A stretch of 64,000 nucleotides of DNA from Clostridiales bacterium (GTDB lineage: Bacteria > Bacillota > Clostridia > Christensenellales > Borkfalkiaceae): the NCBI GenBank assembly GCA_015071005.1, contig SVIG01000002.1, positions 248,001 to 312,000 of the forward strand, given 5' to 3'. The position numbers and the translations under genes were made by a program. Of this stretch, positions 25,692 through 34,107 are shown piece after piece (position 1 is the stretch's first letter; each line of letters begins with the position of its first letter). The notes below the pieces were generated by a model. It ran no database searches and was not told the origin of the DNA. It saw nothing but the letters and a program-made list of their open reading frames with translations.

Positions 25692-26882
25692 TTATTTTGT
25701 CAAATTTTGAGTGTCGAGAGCAATCATATACTCTTCGTTAGTAGGGATCACGTACGTTTTCACTTTCGCGCCCTTTGCGGAAATATCCGCAAATTCCCCA
25801 CGCGGGCTTTTGTTATTCACTTCTTCGTCGATTTCGATGCCAAGGAAAGACATATCTTTGCATACTCTCGCGCGAATACCGCGATCGTTTTCGCCGATAC
25901 CTGCCGTAAAGACGAGCGCGTCCACGCCGTTCATTTCCGCTACGTACGAGCCGATAATCTTCTTGATGTTATGTACCAAAATCTTAAGAGCAAGCGCCGC
26001 GCGGTAGTTCCCTTCCGCTTCCGCGATACAAACGTCTCTGCAATCGCTTGAAACGCCCGAAACACCAAGCAAGCCTGCTTCTTTATTAAGAATCTTATCC
26101 ACTTCGTCCGCCGTCAAGCCTTCCGCCTTTTGCAAGAAGGAAACGATCGTCGGATCGATTGCACCGCTTCGCGTACCCATCGGCACGCCGTCCTGCGGCG
26201 TAAAGCCCATCGACGTATCCACCGCCTTTCCGTTCACCGTCGCCGTAATCGACGAACCGTTGCCCAAGTGACAGGTGATAATCTTCGCGTTCTTATTCCC
26301 CAAAAGCTCTTGCGCCTTGCCCGCAACGTAGCGGTGCGAAGTGCCGTGGAAACCGTAACGGCGAATCTTATGCTTTTCGTAAAGTTCGTACGGGATCGGA
26401 TAGATATACGCGTAATCTTCCATATCGGAATAGTACGACGTATCGAATACCCCTACGTGGTTTACGTTAGGCATGACTTCTTTGCAAGCCTTCAAGCCGC
26501 TGATTGCGGGAGGACCGTGCAAGGGGTTAAGCCCTACGATACTTTCAAGGTATTCCAGTTCCTGATCTCCGAGCACCGCGGATTTTTTCAATTTTTCACC
26601 GCCGTGCGCGAATCTGTGCCCTACCGCCGAAATTTCCTCGACGCTTGCGATTACGCCCTTATCCGCATCGGTAAGAAGGGAAAGCACGCACGCAATCGCC
26701 GCCTTGTGATCGGGGAAATCCGCGTTTGCCTTGTAATCGGGTTTATTCGGGCGCTTATGCGATACAATCCCGTCAATCCCGATTCTTTCGCAGAGCCCTT
26801 TCGCCAACACTTCGTTCGTGTCCATATCAAACAACTGATATTTCAGCGAAGAGCTCCCCGCGTTTACAACGAGAATTTTCAT
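25692..26882 (-). CDS. ackA: Acetate/propionate kinase
   Basis: MKILVVNAGSSSLKYQLFD, IRRYGFHGTSHRYV, ITCHLGNGSSITA, VFTAGIGEND. Confidence 0.95.
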   Translation of the reverse strand: MKILVVNAGSSSLKYQLFDMDTNEVLAKGLCERIGIDGIVSHKRPNKPDYKANADFPDHKAAIACVLSLLTDADKGVIASVEEISAVGHRFAHGGEKLKKSAVLGDQELEYLESIVGLNPLHGPPAISGLKACKEVMPNVNHVGVFDTSYYSDMEDYAYIYPIPYELYEKHKIRRYGFHGTSHRYVAGKAQELLGNKNAKIITCHLGNGSSITATVNGKAVDTSMGFTPQDGVPMGTRSGAIDPTIVSFLQKAEGLTADEVDKILNKEAGLLGVSGVSSDCRDVCIAEAEGNYRAALALKILVHNIKKIIGSYVAEMNGVDALVFTAGIGENDRGIRARVCKDMSFLGIEIDEEVNNKSPRGEFADISAKGAKVKTYVIPTNEEYMIALDTQNLTK

Positions 26883-26928
26883 TTTTCGATTGCTCCTTAT
26901 TCCTTAATATATAATAAAGATTTATTTT

Positions 26929-27576
26929 TTAACAGCCTAATATTTTTTCGGGAATCTCGAAAAGCTCCGCTTCCTTTTGTGCAAGCGCGTTTCGATCAAT
27001 CCCAAGCTGCGCACATACGCAGTCGACTACCCGATTGCCTACCAGCTTAATCCCGTCAAGGGTATTAAAGTGGGTCATATCCGACCAACAGGCATCGGGC
27101 GCGTCTTTCGTGATTTCGTATAAATCGTCAAAGGTTTCGCCAAGCGGTTGCAGGGTTTCAATCGCAATTTTATTGAAATTTTCAATATCGCGATTGTATC
27201 TTTGGTATTCTCCTCGATACTCTTTTTCCTTGACCGCCGTACTCAACGCGAAAACAAGTTTTGCTTTCGGGAAAAGCAAGCGCAAACGGTTATGAATTTT
27301 TACGAGCGTTTCTTTATAAGTTGCAGGCGAACTAAACGTATCGTCGCCGCAAATTCTCAAAACGTCCCAAAGTCCTGCGTTCCAATGCACGAGGTCGAGC
27401 TCGTCAGGCACGTTTTCCCGCCGCTTCCACTCGTTCAACCAACGCTGCACGTATTGCGCCATACCGCCGTTGACTTCTTTAGGGGAATACACTTCTGCAT
27501 AGCCTTCCAGCATCGCTTCCACGTACCGCTCATAGCCAAGGCGAATAGAATCCCCAATTAAAAACACGCTTTTCAT
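26929..27576 (-). CDS. SGNH/GDSL-type hydrolase
   Basis: MKSVFLIGDSIRLGYERYV (GDS), VHWNAGLWD, and C-terminal DMTHFN block. Confidence 0.8.
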   Translation of the reverse strand: MKSVFLIGDSIRLGYERYVEAMLEGYAEVYSPKEVNGGMAQYVQRWLNEWKRRENVPDELDLVHWNAGLWDVLRICGDDTFSSPATYKETLVKIHNRLRLLFPKAKLVFALSTAVKEKEYRGEYQRYNRDIENFNKIAIETLQPLGETFDDLYEITKDAPDACWSDMTHFNTLDGIKLVGNRVVDCVCAQLGIDRNALAQKEAELFEIPEKILGC

Positions 27577-27578
27577 GG

Positions 27579-28823
27579 TTAGTTTCTCTTTGCGATAACT
27601 TCCTTTTCGAATTTTTCCACTTCATCCCACCAGTCTTCTTTCAAGCCTTGGCGCGCAAGATATTCATCCCAAACGTCGGTGAAGGGAAGGTATTTCACTC
27701 TTTCGTGCATATAGAATACTTTCGTGAAGTTGCCTTCGTCTTGCAATTTCTTCATTTCCGCATACGGTTGAAGGATTGCCGAAAGGAGCGCTTTTTGCAT
27801 CGAGCGGACGCCCGTCACCCAAGCGCAAAGACGGTTGATAGAAGCGTCGAAATAGTCGAGCGCTACGATTACCTTATCGTCTGCGTCGTTGCGGATGATT
27901 TCTTTGGAAAGTTCTTTCAGCTCGTCGTCGACAACGATTACGTGGTCGGAGTCCCAACGAACGGGACGGGAAACGTGGAGCTGTACTTTATCATAGAACG
28001 CGAGCATCGAAGGGATCTTATCGGAAACGACTTCCGTAGGATGATAGTGACCCGTATCGAGCAAGCAGCAAATACCGCGCGTTGCCGCATAGTTTTGATA
28101 AAATTCGTTGCTACCTACCGTGTAGCTTTCTACGCCGATACCGAATACCTTGCTTTCTACTGCGGGGATAACCCATTCCTTATCGTAGCCTTCAAGCACT
28201 TCGTCCAAGGACTTCTTCAAACGAAGACGGGGGCCGAGTCTATCCGCAGGGATATCCTTCGTACCGTCGGGCACCCAAAGGTTTACGCAGCAAGGACTGC
28301 CCATCGCCTTACCGATTTCCGCCGCAATCTTCATACAAGCTTTGCCGTGGTTTACCCAGAACTTTCTAACGTTTTCGTCGGGGGAAGACAAGGAAAGGCC
28401 GTCTTTCATCATGGGATGCGAGAACCAAGTCGGGTTGAAATCCACCCCTTCAAGACCGGTTTCCTTCGCCCATTTAACCCAAGGCTCGAAATGCTTGTAT
28501 TCGTACGCGTCACGGTCAACCTTACCCTTATCTTCGCCAAGGATCGCGTAGCACGCATGTACGTTTACACGCTTCTTACCGGGCATAAGCTTGAACGCGG
28601 TGGTAAGGTCAGCGAACAATTCTTCGGGGTTTCTCGCTCTACCGGGATAGTTACCCGTCGTTTGAATACCGCCCGAAAGGGAATCGCTACCGTCGAAACC
28701 GATAACGTCGTCGCCTTGCCAGCAGTGTACGCTTACGGAAAGCTTTGCAAGTCTTTCCATAGCCGCTTCGGTGTCAACGCCGAATTGCGCGTAAATCTTT
28801 TTTGCTTCTTCGTATCTGGACAT
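27579..28823 (-). CDS. rhaA: L-rhamnose isomerase
   Basis: VSVHCWQGDDVIGFDG...GGIQTTGNYPGRARN...GVDFNPTWFSHPMMKDGLSLSSPD. Confidence 0.95.
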   Translation of the reverse strand: MSRYEEAKKIYAQFGVDTEAAMERLAKLSVSVHCWQGDDVIGFDGSDSLSGGIQTTGNYPGRARNPEELFADLTTAFKLMPGKKRVNVHACYAILGEDKGKVDRDAYEYKHFEPWVKWAKETGLEGVDFNPTWFSHPMMKDGLSLSSPDENVRKFWVNHGKACMKIAAEIGKAMGSPCCVNLWVPDGTKDIPADRLGPRLRLKKSLDEVLEGYDKEWVIPAVESKVFGIGVESYTVGSNEFYQNYAATRGICCLLDTGHYHPTEVVSDKIPSMLAFYDKVQLHVSRPVRWDSDHVIVVDDELKELSKEIIRNDADDKVIVALDYFDASINRLCAWVTGVRSMQKALLSAILQPYAEMKKLQDEGNFTKVFYMHERVKYLPFTDVWDEYLARQGLKEDWWDEVEKFEKEVIAKRN

Positions 28824-28904
28824 ATTTTCCATCTCCTTATAAATATATCTATTTTTTATTTTTCAATTTTTTTGAACGCTTTTAACCATTCCGCCGCGAT
28901 GAGC

Positions 28905-29612
28905 TTTACGCGCGGGGTTTTTCGACGGGCGCGTACTTGCCGTACGTAACCGAGAAAAACATAGCGCAACGAAGTATAGCGTAGTAGAATTCCTTATCCC
29001 CTTAAAACGGTGCAAGCTGCAAGCTAGACCAGGCGCGCGAGGCTTTTCGACGGGCGCGTACTTGTCCGTACGTAACCGAGAAAAACGTAGCGCAACGAAG
29101 TATAGCGTAGCAGAATTCCTTATCCCTTAAAACGGTGCAAGCTGCAAGCTAGACCAGGCGCGCGAGGCTTTTCGATGGGCGCGTACTTGTCCGTACGTAA
29201 CCGAGAAAAACGCAGCGCAACGAAGTATAGCGTAGCAGAATTCCTTATCCCTTAAAACGGTGCAAGCTGCAAGCTAGACCAGGCGCGCGAGGCTTTTCGA
29301 CGGGCGCGTACTTGTCCGTACGTAACCGAGAAAAACGTAGCGCAACGAAGTATAGCGTAGCAGAATTCCTTATCCCTTAAAACGGTGCAAGCTGCAAGCT
29401 AGACCAGGCGCGCGAGGCTTTTCGATGGGCGCGTACTTGTCCGTACGTAACCGAGAAAAACGCAGCGCAACGAAGTATAGCGTAGCAGAATTCCTTATCC
29501 CTTAAAACGGTGCAAGCTGCAAGCTAGACCAGGCGCGCGAGGCTTTTCGACGGGCGCGTACTTGCCGTACGTAACCGAGAAAAACGCAGCGCAACGAAGT
29601 ATAGCGTAGCAG
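28905..29612. repeat. ~125-bp tandem repeat array, about 5.8 copies
   Basis: GAATTCCTTATCCCTTAAAACGGTGCAAGCTGCAAGCTAGACCAGGCGCGCGAGGCTTTTCGA(C/T)GGGCGCGTACTTGTCCGTACGTAACCGAGAAAAACG(T/C)AGCGCAACGAAGTATAGCGTAGCA; AATTCC marks at 28988, 29114, 29239, 29364, 29489. Confidence 0.97.
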
Positions 29613-29622
29613 ATTCTCCGTT

Positions 29623-31005
29623 TTACAAATCTACGACGTCGAAGGACGCCTTTACAATCCTTCTCCCTTCTTTCACACTTGCAATGTCGCCGCAACCGAT
29701 CATTTGTATCATCAAGTTTCCGATTGCCGTACCTTCCGCAGGACCTGCGATAATCTTCTTACCCGTATACTTTGCGGTAAGCTCGTTCAAGAACATATTC
29801 TTACTACCGCCGCCGATGATGTTCAGCGTTTCGTATTTCTCGCCCGTTACGTTTTCCAACGCTTTAAGCGCGATATCATAATATCTTGCGAGGTTGTCGT
29901 AAATCACGTACGCCATTTCCCCCGTCGTCAATTCCTTGCCGACCGCCGCATTGATTTCCGCCGTCATATTTTCAGGAGCGAGGAATCTTTGATCGTTGAC
30001 GTCGAGTTCGTATTTCACAGGGTTTGCCTTTGCCATATTCACAAGCTCAGCAAAGCTGTATTTATCGTCGATTTCATGGCGGACTTGTTGAATCATCCAA
30101 AGCCCCATGATATTGATTTGCAAACGTACCGTGTGGTTCAAGCTCCCCTCGTTGGAATACCCTGCGTCCAGCGCACTCTTCGAAGTATGCGCTTCGTTTT
30201 GTTCCACGCCAAGAAGGGACCAAGTACCGCTCGAAATGTACGGGGTTTGCGCTTCCAAAGGAGCTGCAAGCACTGCACTTGCCGTATCGTGCGTTGCAGG
30301 AAGCACCACCTTTGCTTTATAACCAACGATTGCCGCCACTTCGTCGGTGAACTCCCCTACGATTTCACCAGGCTGCGCAAGCGTACCGAAAAGTTCTTTC
30401 TTATAACCGAGCGTTTCGATGATTTCTTCATCCCACGTATGCGTTTTCGCATTAACCATACCCGTCGTCGTCGCGTTGCAATATTCTTGCTTCTTCACGC
30501 CCGTCAAACGGAAATGGAAATAATCGGGAAGCATGAGCATTGATTTCGCCTTCGCCATTCTACCCGACTTCACGTCGTCGAGAAGCTGATATACCGTATT
30601 GAAGGACGCAAACGCGATACCCGTCTTTTCGAAAAGCTTTTCAAAGGGCAGTTTTTCGTGTACCGCAGGGATCGTCGCTTCCGTTCTCGAATCGCGGTAG
30701 CAGTAAATCCCGCCGATTGCTTGATCGTTCTCGTCGAGCAACGCGTAGTCAACGCCCCAAGTATCAATCCCCACCGCGTACGGTACTTTACCAAGCTCCT
30801 TCGCCCTCTTCAATCCGTTCAGGATTTCCGTGAACAATCTTTCGTGCGTCCACATCAAGTGCTCTTTGCCATCATACCCCACAACGTCTTCGGGCCCGTT
30901 TTGGAAGCGGTAAATTTCTTCCGTGATCATCTTCCCATTTTCCAAATGTGCTACAATGTGTCTACCCGACGATGCGCCGATATCGATTGCAAGATAATAT
31001 CTCAT
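29623..31005 (-). CDS. rhaB: Rhamnulokinase
   Basis: MRYYLAIDIGASSGRHIVAHLENGKM...VGIDTWGVDYALLD...INIMGLWMIQQVRHE. Confidence 0.94.
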   Translation of the reverse strand: MRYYLAIDIGASSGRHIVAHLENGKMITEEIYRFQNGPEDVVGYDGKEHLMWTHERLFTEILNGLKRAKELGKVPYAVGIDTWGVDYALLDENDQAIGGIYCYRDSRTEATIPAVHEKLPFEKLFEKTGIAFASFNTVYQLLDDVKSGRMAKAKSMLMLPDYFHFRLTGVKKQEYCNATTTGMVNAKTHTWDEEIIETLGYKKELFGTLAQPGEIVGEFTDEVAAIVGYKAKVVLPATHDTASAVLAAPLEAQTPYISSGTWSLLGVEQNEAHTSKSALDAGYSNEGSLNHTVRLQINIMGLWMIQQVRHEIDDKYSFAELVNMAKANPVKYELDVNDQRFLAPENMTAEINAAVGKELTTGEMAYVIYDNLARYYDIALKALENVTGEKYETLNIIGGGSKNMFLNELTAKYTGKKIIAGPAEGTAIGNLMIQMIGCGDIASVKEGRRIVKASFDVVDL

Positions 31006-31046
31006 ATTTTTCCGTCCTTTCGAAATTTTTCAAGTCTTTCCGTGTT

Positions 31047-31067
31047 CGTTTTTGCGCGATTTTGTTC
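31047..31067 (-). promoter_or_regulatory. Candidate regulator operator, rhaB side
   Basis: Minus-strand GAACAAAATCGCGCAAAAACG, 19/21 identical to 31177-31197. Confidence 0.55.
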
Positions 31068-31101
31068 ACTTTAACACACCCGCGCATTTTCACACGACTA
31101 T

Positions 31102-31130
31102 ATTATAGCATATAATTTTTCTCTTGTCTA
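31102..31130 (-). promoter_or_regulatory. Sigma70-type promoter of the BMC operon (rhaB side)
   Basis: Minus strand TAGACA-N17-TATAAT. Confidence 0.65.
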
Positions 31131-31145
31131 TATATGTTCGAAATA

Positions 31146-31174
31146 TTGACAAAAAAAATTTTTTATGATACAAT
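31146..31174 (+). promoter_or_regulatory. Sigma70-type promoter of the DeoR regulator
   Basis: TTGACA-N17-TACAAT. Confidence 0.7.
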
Positions 31175-31176
31175 AT

Positions 31177-31197
31177 GAACACAAACGCGCAAAAACG
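31177..31197 (+). promoter_or_regulatory. Candidate regulator operator, deoR side
   Basis: GAACACAAACGCGCAAAAACG just after the -10 box; inverted relative to 31047-31067. Confidence 0.55.
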
Positions 31198-31246
31198 CGC
31201 AAAAAATTCTTATTTTTCGCAAAAAAAATGCGATTTGGAGTCGTTT

Positions 31247-31984
31247 ATGGCACTCACAGAAAGACAAAACGAAATATTACGTCGGTTAAAGGAAGACAAA
31301 AAAGCGGTGGTGACGGTACTTGCCAAGGAGCTGTACGTCAGCGAGGCGACCATTCGCCGCGACCTTGCGGAGATGCATTCGATGGGCTTAATCGAGCGCA
31401 GCCACGGCGGCGCGTTACTGCCTGAAAACGCGGAAGAAATCTCTATCTTTTTCCGAATGGAAAAAAACGCGAGCGAAAAGGAACGTGTCGCAACGAAAGC
31501 CCTGCCCTATATCCCCTCGTTTAAGTCGGTGTTTATCGACAGCTCGTCCACAGCGCTTGCCTTGGCGGAGCGGATTGACTTAAACTATAAAACGGTGGTT
31601 ACCAACAACCTGCAAACGGCGATTCAGCTTTCCAAAAAACCGAATATCAACTTGATTTTGCTCGGCGGAAACGTACATTTTAACACCAACTCGGCAACGG
31701 GCAGTTGGACGGCGCGCCAGCTCAACGATTTTTCCTTCGATTTGATGATTTCGTCCTGTGCGGCGATTATCGGCAGCGAGTCTTTCGAGCGGTCGCTCGA
31801 GCAAAAGGAAATCAAGCGTGTGGCGTTCGAGCATTGTAAAAAGCGGGTAATTTTGATTGACCACACGAAATTTGAAGCGCACGGCACCTACCGCTTGGCG
31901 GCACTTTCCGAATACGATTTGGTGGTGACGGACGTCGCGCCCCCCGAAACGCTCGACGTGGGGAATGCCAAGCTCGTCTATTAA
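31247..31984 (+). CDS. DeoR-family transcriptional regulator
   Basis: LTERQNEILRRLKEDKKAVVTVLAKELYVSEATIRRDLAEMHSMGLIERSHGGA; start moved to 31247 because the 31175 start would abut the -10 box. Confidence 0.93.
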   Translation: MALTERQNEILRRLKEDKKAVVTVLAKELYVSEATIRRDLAEMHSMGLIERSHGGALLPENAEEISIFFRMEKNASEKERVATKALPYIPSFKSVFIDSSSTALALAERIDLNYKTVVTNNLQTAIQLSKKPNINLILLGGNVHFNTNSATGSWTARQLNDFSFDLMISSCAAIIGSESFERSLEQKEIKRVAFEHCKKRVILIDHTKFEAHGTYRLAALSEYDLVVTDVAPPETLDVGNAKLVY

Positions 31985-32013
31985 ATCTGTGCAAACTTTT
32001 TTTTAATTTTTGC

Positions 32014-32042
32014 TTGCATTCTGAAAATTTTTGTATTATACT
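32014..32042 (+). promoter_or_regulatory. Sigma70-type promoter of the PHP gene
   Basis: TTGCAT-N17-TATACT. Confidence 0.5.
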
Positions 32043-32072
32043 AAAAAATAGCAACGACAAAAAGGTTAGATT

Positions 32073-32819
32073 ATGATTCAAGATTTACACGCACATACTT
32101 ACTATTCGTTTTGCTCGCAGGACAAACCCGAAACGGTGATTGAAACGGCGATTGCAAACGGCATACAGCAGCTCGGCATTTGCGACCACAACTACGGCGT
32201 CGGCTGCGCGAGAATCGAATTTTGTTGGGACAAAGGCACGCGTTTGGACGCGGACTACGGCAAAACCCTTATCCGCTATTACGACCATATGAATTTGCTC
32301 CGCGAAAAGTATGCAAAAAAAATTAAAATCCTTTGCGGGATTGAAGTTTGCACGTTAAAGAGCAAGGACAGCTATGCTTTGCCCGACAGCGCGGACGTTT
32401 CCTTCTTCGATTTTGCTTTGCTTGAAAATCTCGATAATCCGATGTCGATTACAAACGGCGATCTTTTCGCCTACGCGCGGCGCTTGGGTTGTCCCGTCGG
32501 CGTGGCGCATACGGATATGTTCAAATTCATTCAAAGCTTAGGCGAAGACCCCCACCGCTATTTCCGTAAAATGGCGGAAAACGGAATCTTTTGGGAAATG
32601 AACGTCAATTACGATAGCTTGCACGGCTTCCACCAACACGACTACGTAACAGAATTTTTCAAAAACAAAACTCAGCAGGAAATCGTAAAGAAATCAGGCG
32701 TACGGCTTTCCGTCGGCTTCGACGGGCATATCGCCAAGGAATACAAGGCGCAAAAGGTACGCACTGCTTGTCAACTCATCAAGGACATGGGTATTCCACT
32801 TATGTTTGAACATCGATAA
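32073..32819 (+). CDS. PHP-domain phosphoesterase (histidinol-phosphatase-like)
   Basis: DLHAHTYYSFCSQDKPETVIETAIANGIQQLGICDHNYG; GVAHTDMFKF; VGFDGH. Confidence 0.85.
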   Translation: MIQDLHAHTYYSFCSQDKPETVIETAIANGIQQLGICDHNYGVGCARIEFCWDKGTRLDADYGKTLIRYYDHMNLLREKYAKKIKILCGIEVCTLKSKDSYALPDSADVSFFDFALLENLDNPMSITNGDLFAYARRLGCPVGVAHTDMFKFIQSLGEDPHRYFRKMAENGIFWEMNVNYDSLHGFHQHDYVTEFFKNKTQQEIVKKSGVRLSVGFDGHIAKEYKAQKVRTACQLIKDMGIPLMFEHR

Positions 32820-32851
32820 TTTTGAATGAAAAACACGGCTAAATTTTACGC

Positions 32852-32883
32852 AAAAACGCCGCCCAAACGGGCGGCGTTTTTTT
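32852..32883. terminator. Bidirectional terminator between convergent genes
   Basis: AAAAACGCCGCCC-AAAC-GGGCGGCGTTTTTTT. Confidence 0.85.
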
Positions 32884-32892
32884 GCATATTTC

Positions 32893-33459
32893 TTATTCAA
32901 AACTCAATTCCAAAAATGCTTTCGGTATATGAAAATTTTCTTCGCCTGTCGGCGAAAGAGCGCAGTATTCACCGTTAATCGCATCGTATCGATAGGCGTT
33001 CATCTTCCAAGGAATTTTCTTAAAATCCCCTGCTTTTTCCTTCAACATAATCTCAAACGGCACTTCGATAATCGCTTCCCATACGCCGTCTTTTACCATC
33101 GTTTCCGCAGACGGTTCGTCGTCAATCACGTGATTGTACGCCGTTTTTCCATCGGGGTTTAAGATATGGCAATAATAGTAGGAAAGATTGGGCGCGACGT
33201 CGAATTCAAAATACTCGTTTTCTTTGCCAAACGGGGAAATAAACACTTCCACCGTATCTCCACGCCAAACGGGCTCGTTTTCACCCGCATACGGGCAATT
33301 CAAGGCACCCATGTACGAGTTGACGAAATGAAAACACACCTTTTCGTCCGTATACGAAACGGAAAATTTCGTACGGAATTTGGTGGGTTTTCCCTCGCAT
33401 AATTCCACAAGCTCGTATTCTTTTTTCTCCGCGTCGTCACGCGTTGCAATCACTTTCAT
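32893..33459 (-). CDS. CBM9/DOMON-like carbohydrate-binding protein, no signal peptide
   Basis: GDTVEVFISPFGKENEYFEFDVAPNLSYYYCHI...WEAIIEVPFEIML pattern. Confidence 0.65.
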   Translation of the reverse strand: MKVIATRDDAEKKEYELVELCEGKPTKFRTKFSVSYTDEKVCFHFVNSYMGALNCPYAGENEPVWRGDTVEVFISPFGKENEYFEFDVAPNLSYYYCHILNPDGKTAYNHVIDDEPSAETMVKDGVWEAIIEVPFEIMLKEKAGDFKKIPWKMNAYRYDAINGEYCALSPTGEENFHIPKAFLELSFE

Positions 33460-33468
33460 CTCCGCTCC

Positions 33469-34104
33469 TTAAAAGAATTCTTCTTCCAGCATCGCACAAA
33501 GACAATGATAGATGGGCAAATGATATTCCTGCACCTTATACGTTTCTTTTTCAGGCGCGACTACCGTCACGTCTGCAAGCGTTTTCAGTTTACCGCCATT
33601 GCCACCGACAAGGGCTACCGTCCCCATTTCAAGCGCCTTTGCGACCATCGCCGCATACACGCAATTTTTCGAATTTCCCGACGTCGAAAGAGTGAGCAAA
33701 ACGTCCCCCTTTTCGCCGTACGCATTGACCTGCTGCGCAAAGATAAAGGCAGGGTCTTTATCGTTCAAATACGCCGTAGAAAAGGCAAAATGACCGCACA
33801 AGGACACGACGGGCAAACCGCCTTCCAAGCCCGCAATTAAGGCTTCTCCGTCTTCATATTCCGCCAAAGCCTTCGTAAGTTTTTCGGGCAAAGGACGGCA
33901 CTTTTTGAAGCTTTTCAAAAGCTCGCCTGCGATATGCTCGCTATCCGCCGCGCTGCCGCCGTTGCCGCAAATATACAAGCGGTGACCGCTCTCAAAACAA
34001 TCGGCAAGCACCTGATATGCGCTTTGAATATTCGTTTTTTCACTCGCCAGCGCAGGATACCGCGCTACAAGACTCTCCAAAATCTCTCTCGTTGTTTCTT
34101 TCAT
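33469..34104 (-). CDS. SIS-domain phosphosugar isomerase (GmhA-like)
   Basis: GHRLYICGNGGSAADSEHIAGELLKSF; LLTLSTSGNSKNCVYA; HLPIYHCLCAMLE. Confidence 0.85.
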   Translation of the reverse strand: MKETTREILESLVARYPALASEKTNIQSAYQVLADCFESGHRLYICGNGGSAADSEHIAGELLKSFKKCRPLPEKLTKALAEYEDGEALIAGLEGGLPVVSLCGHFAFSTAYLNDKDPAFIFAQQVNAYGEKGDVLLTLSTSGNSKNCVYAAMVAKALEMGTVALVGGNGGKLKTLADVTVVAPEKETYKVQEYHLPIYHCLCAMLEEEFF

Positions 34105-34107
34105 TCT

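Noticed and set aside
26130-28949. Plus-strand ORFs of 306 and 433 aa
   Set aside because: Antisense to ackA, SGNH hydrolase and rhaA; no family resemblance
28905-29612. CRISPR array as explanation for the 125-bp repeats
   Set aside because: Whole units are nearly identical with no unique spacers
29495-29695. 66-aa ORF MRRHCKCERREKDCKG...
   Set aside because: Runs through the 125-bp tandem repeat and the end of rhaB; no RBS or homology cues
31175-31984. DeoR start at 31175
   Set aside because: It would directly abut the -10 box (31169-31174); ATG at 31247 has GGAG upstream and the canonical DeoR N-terminus
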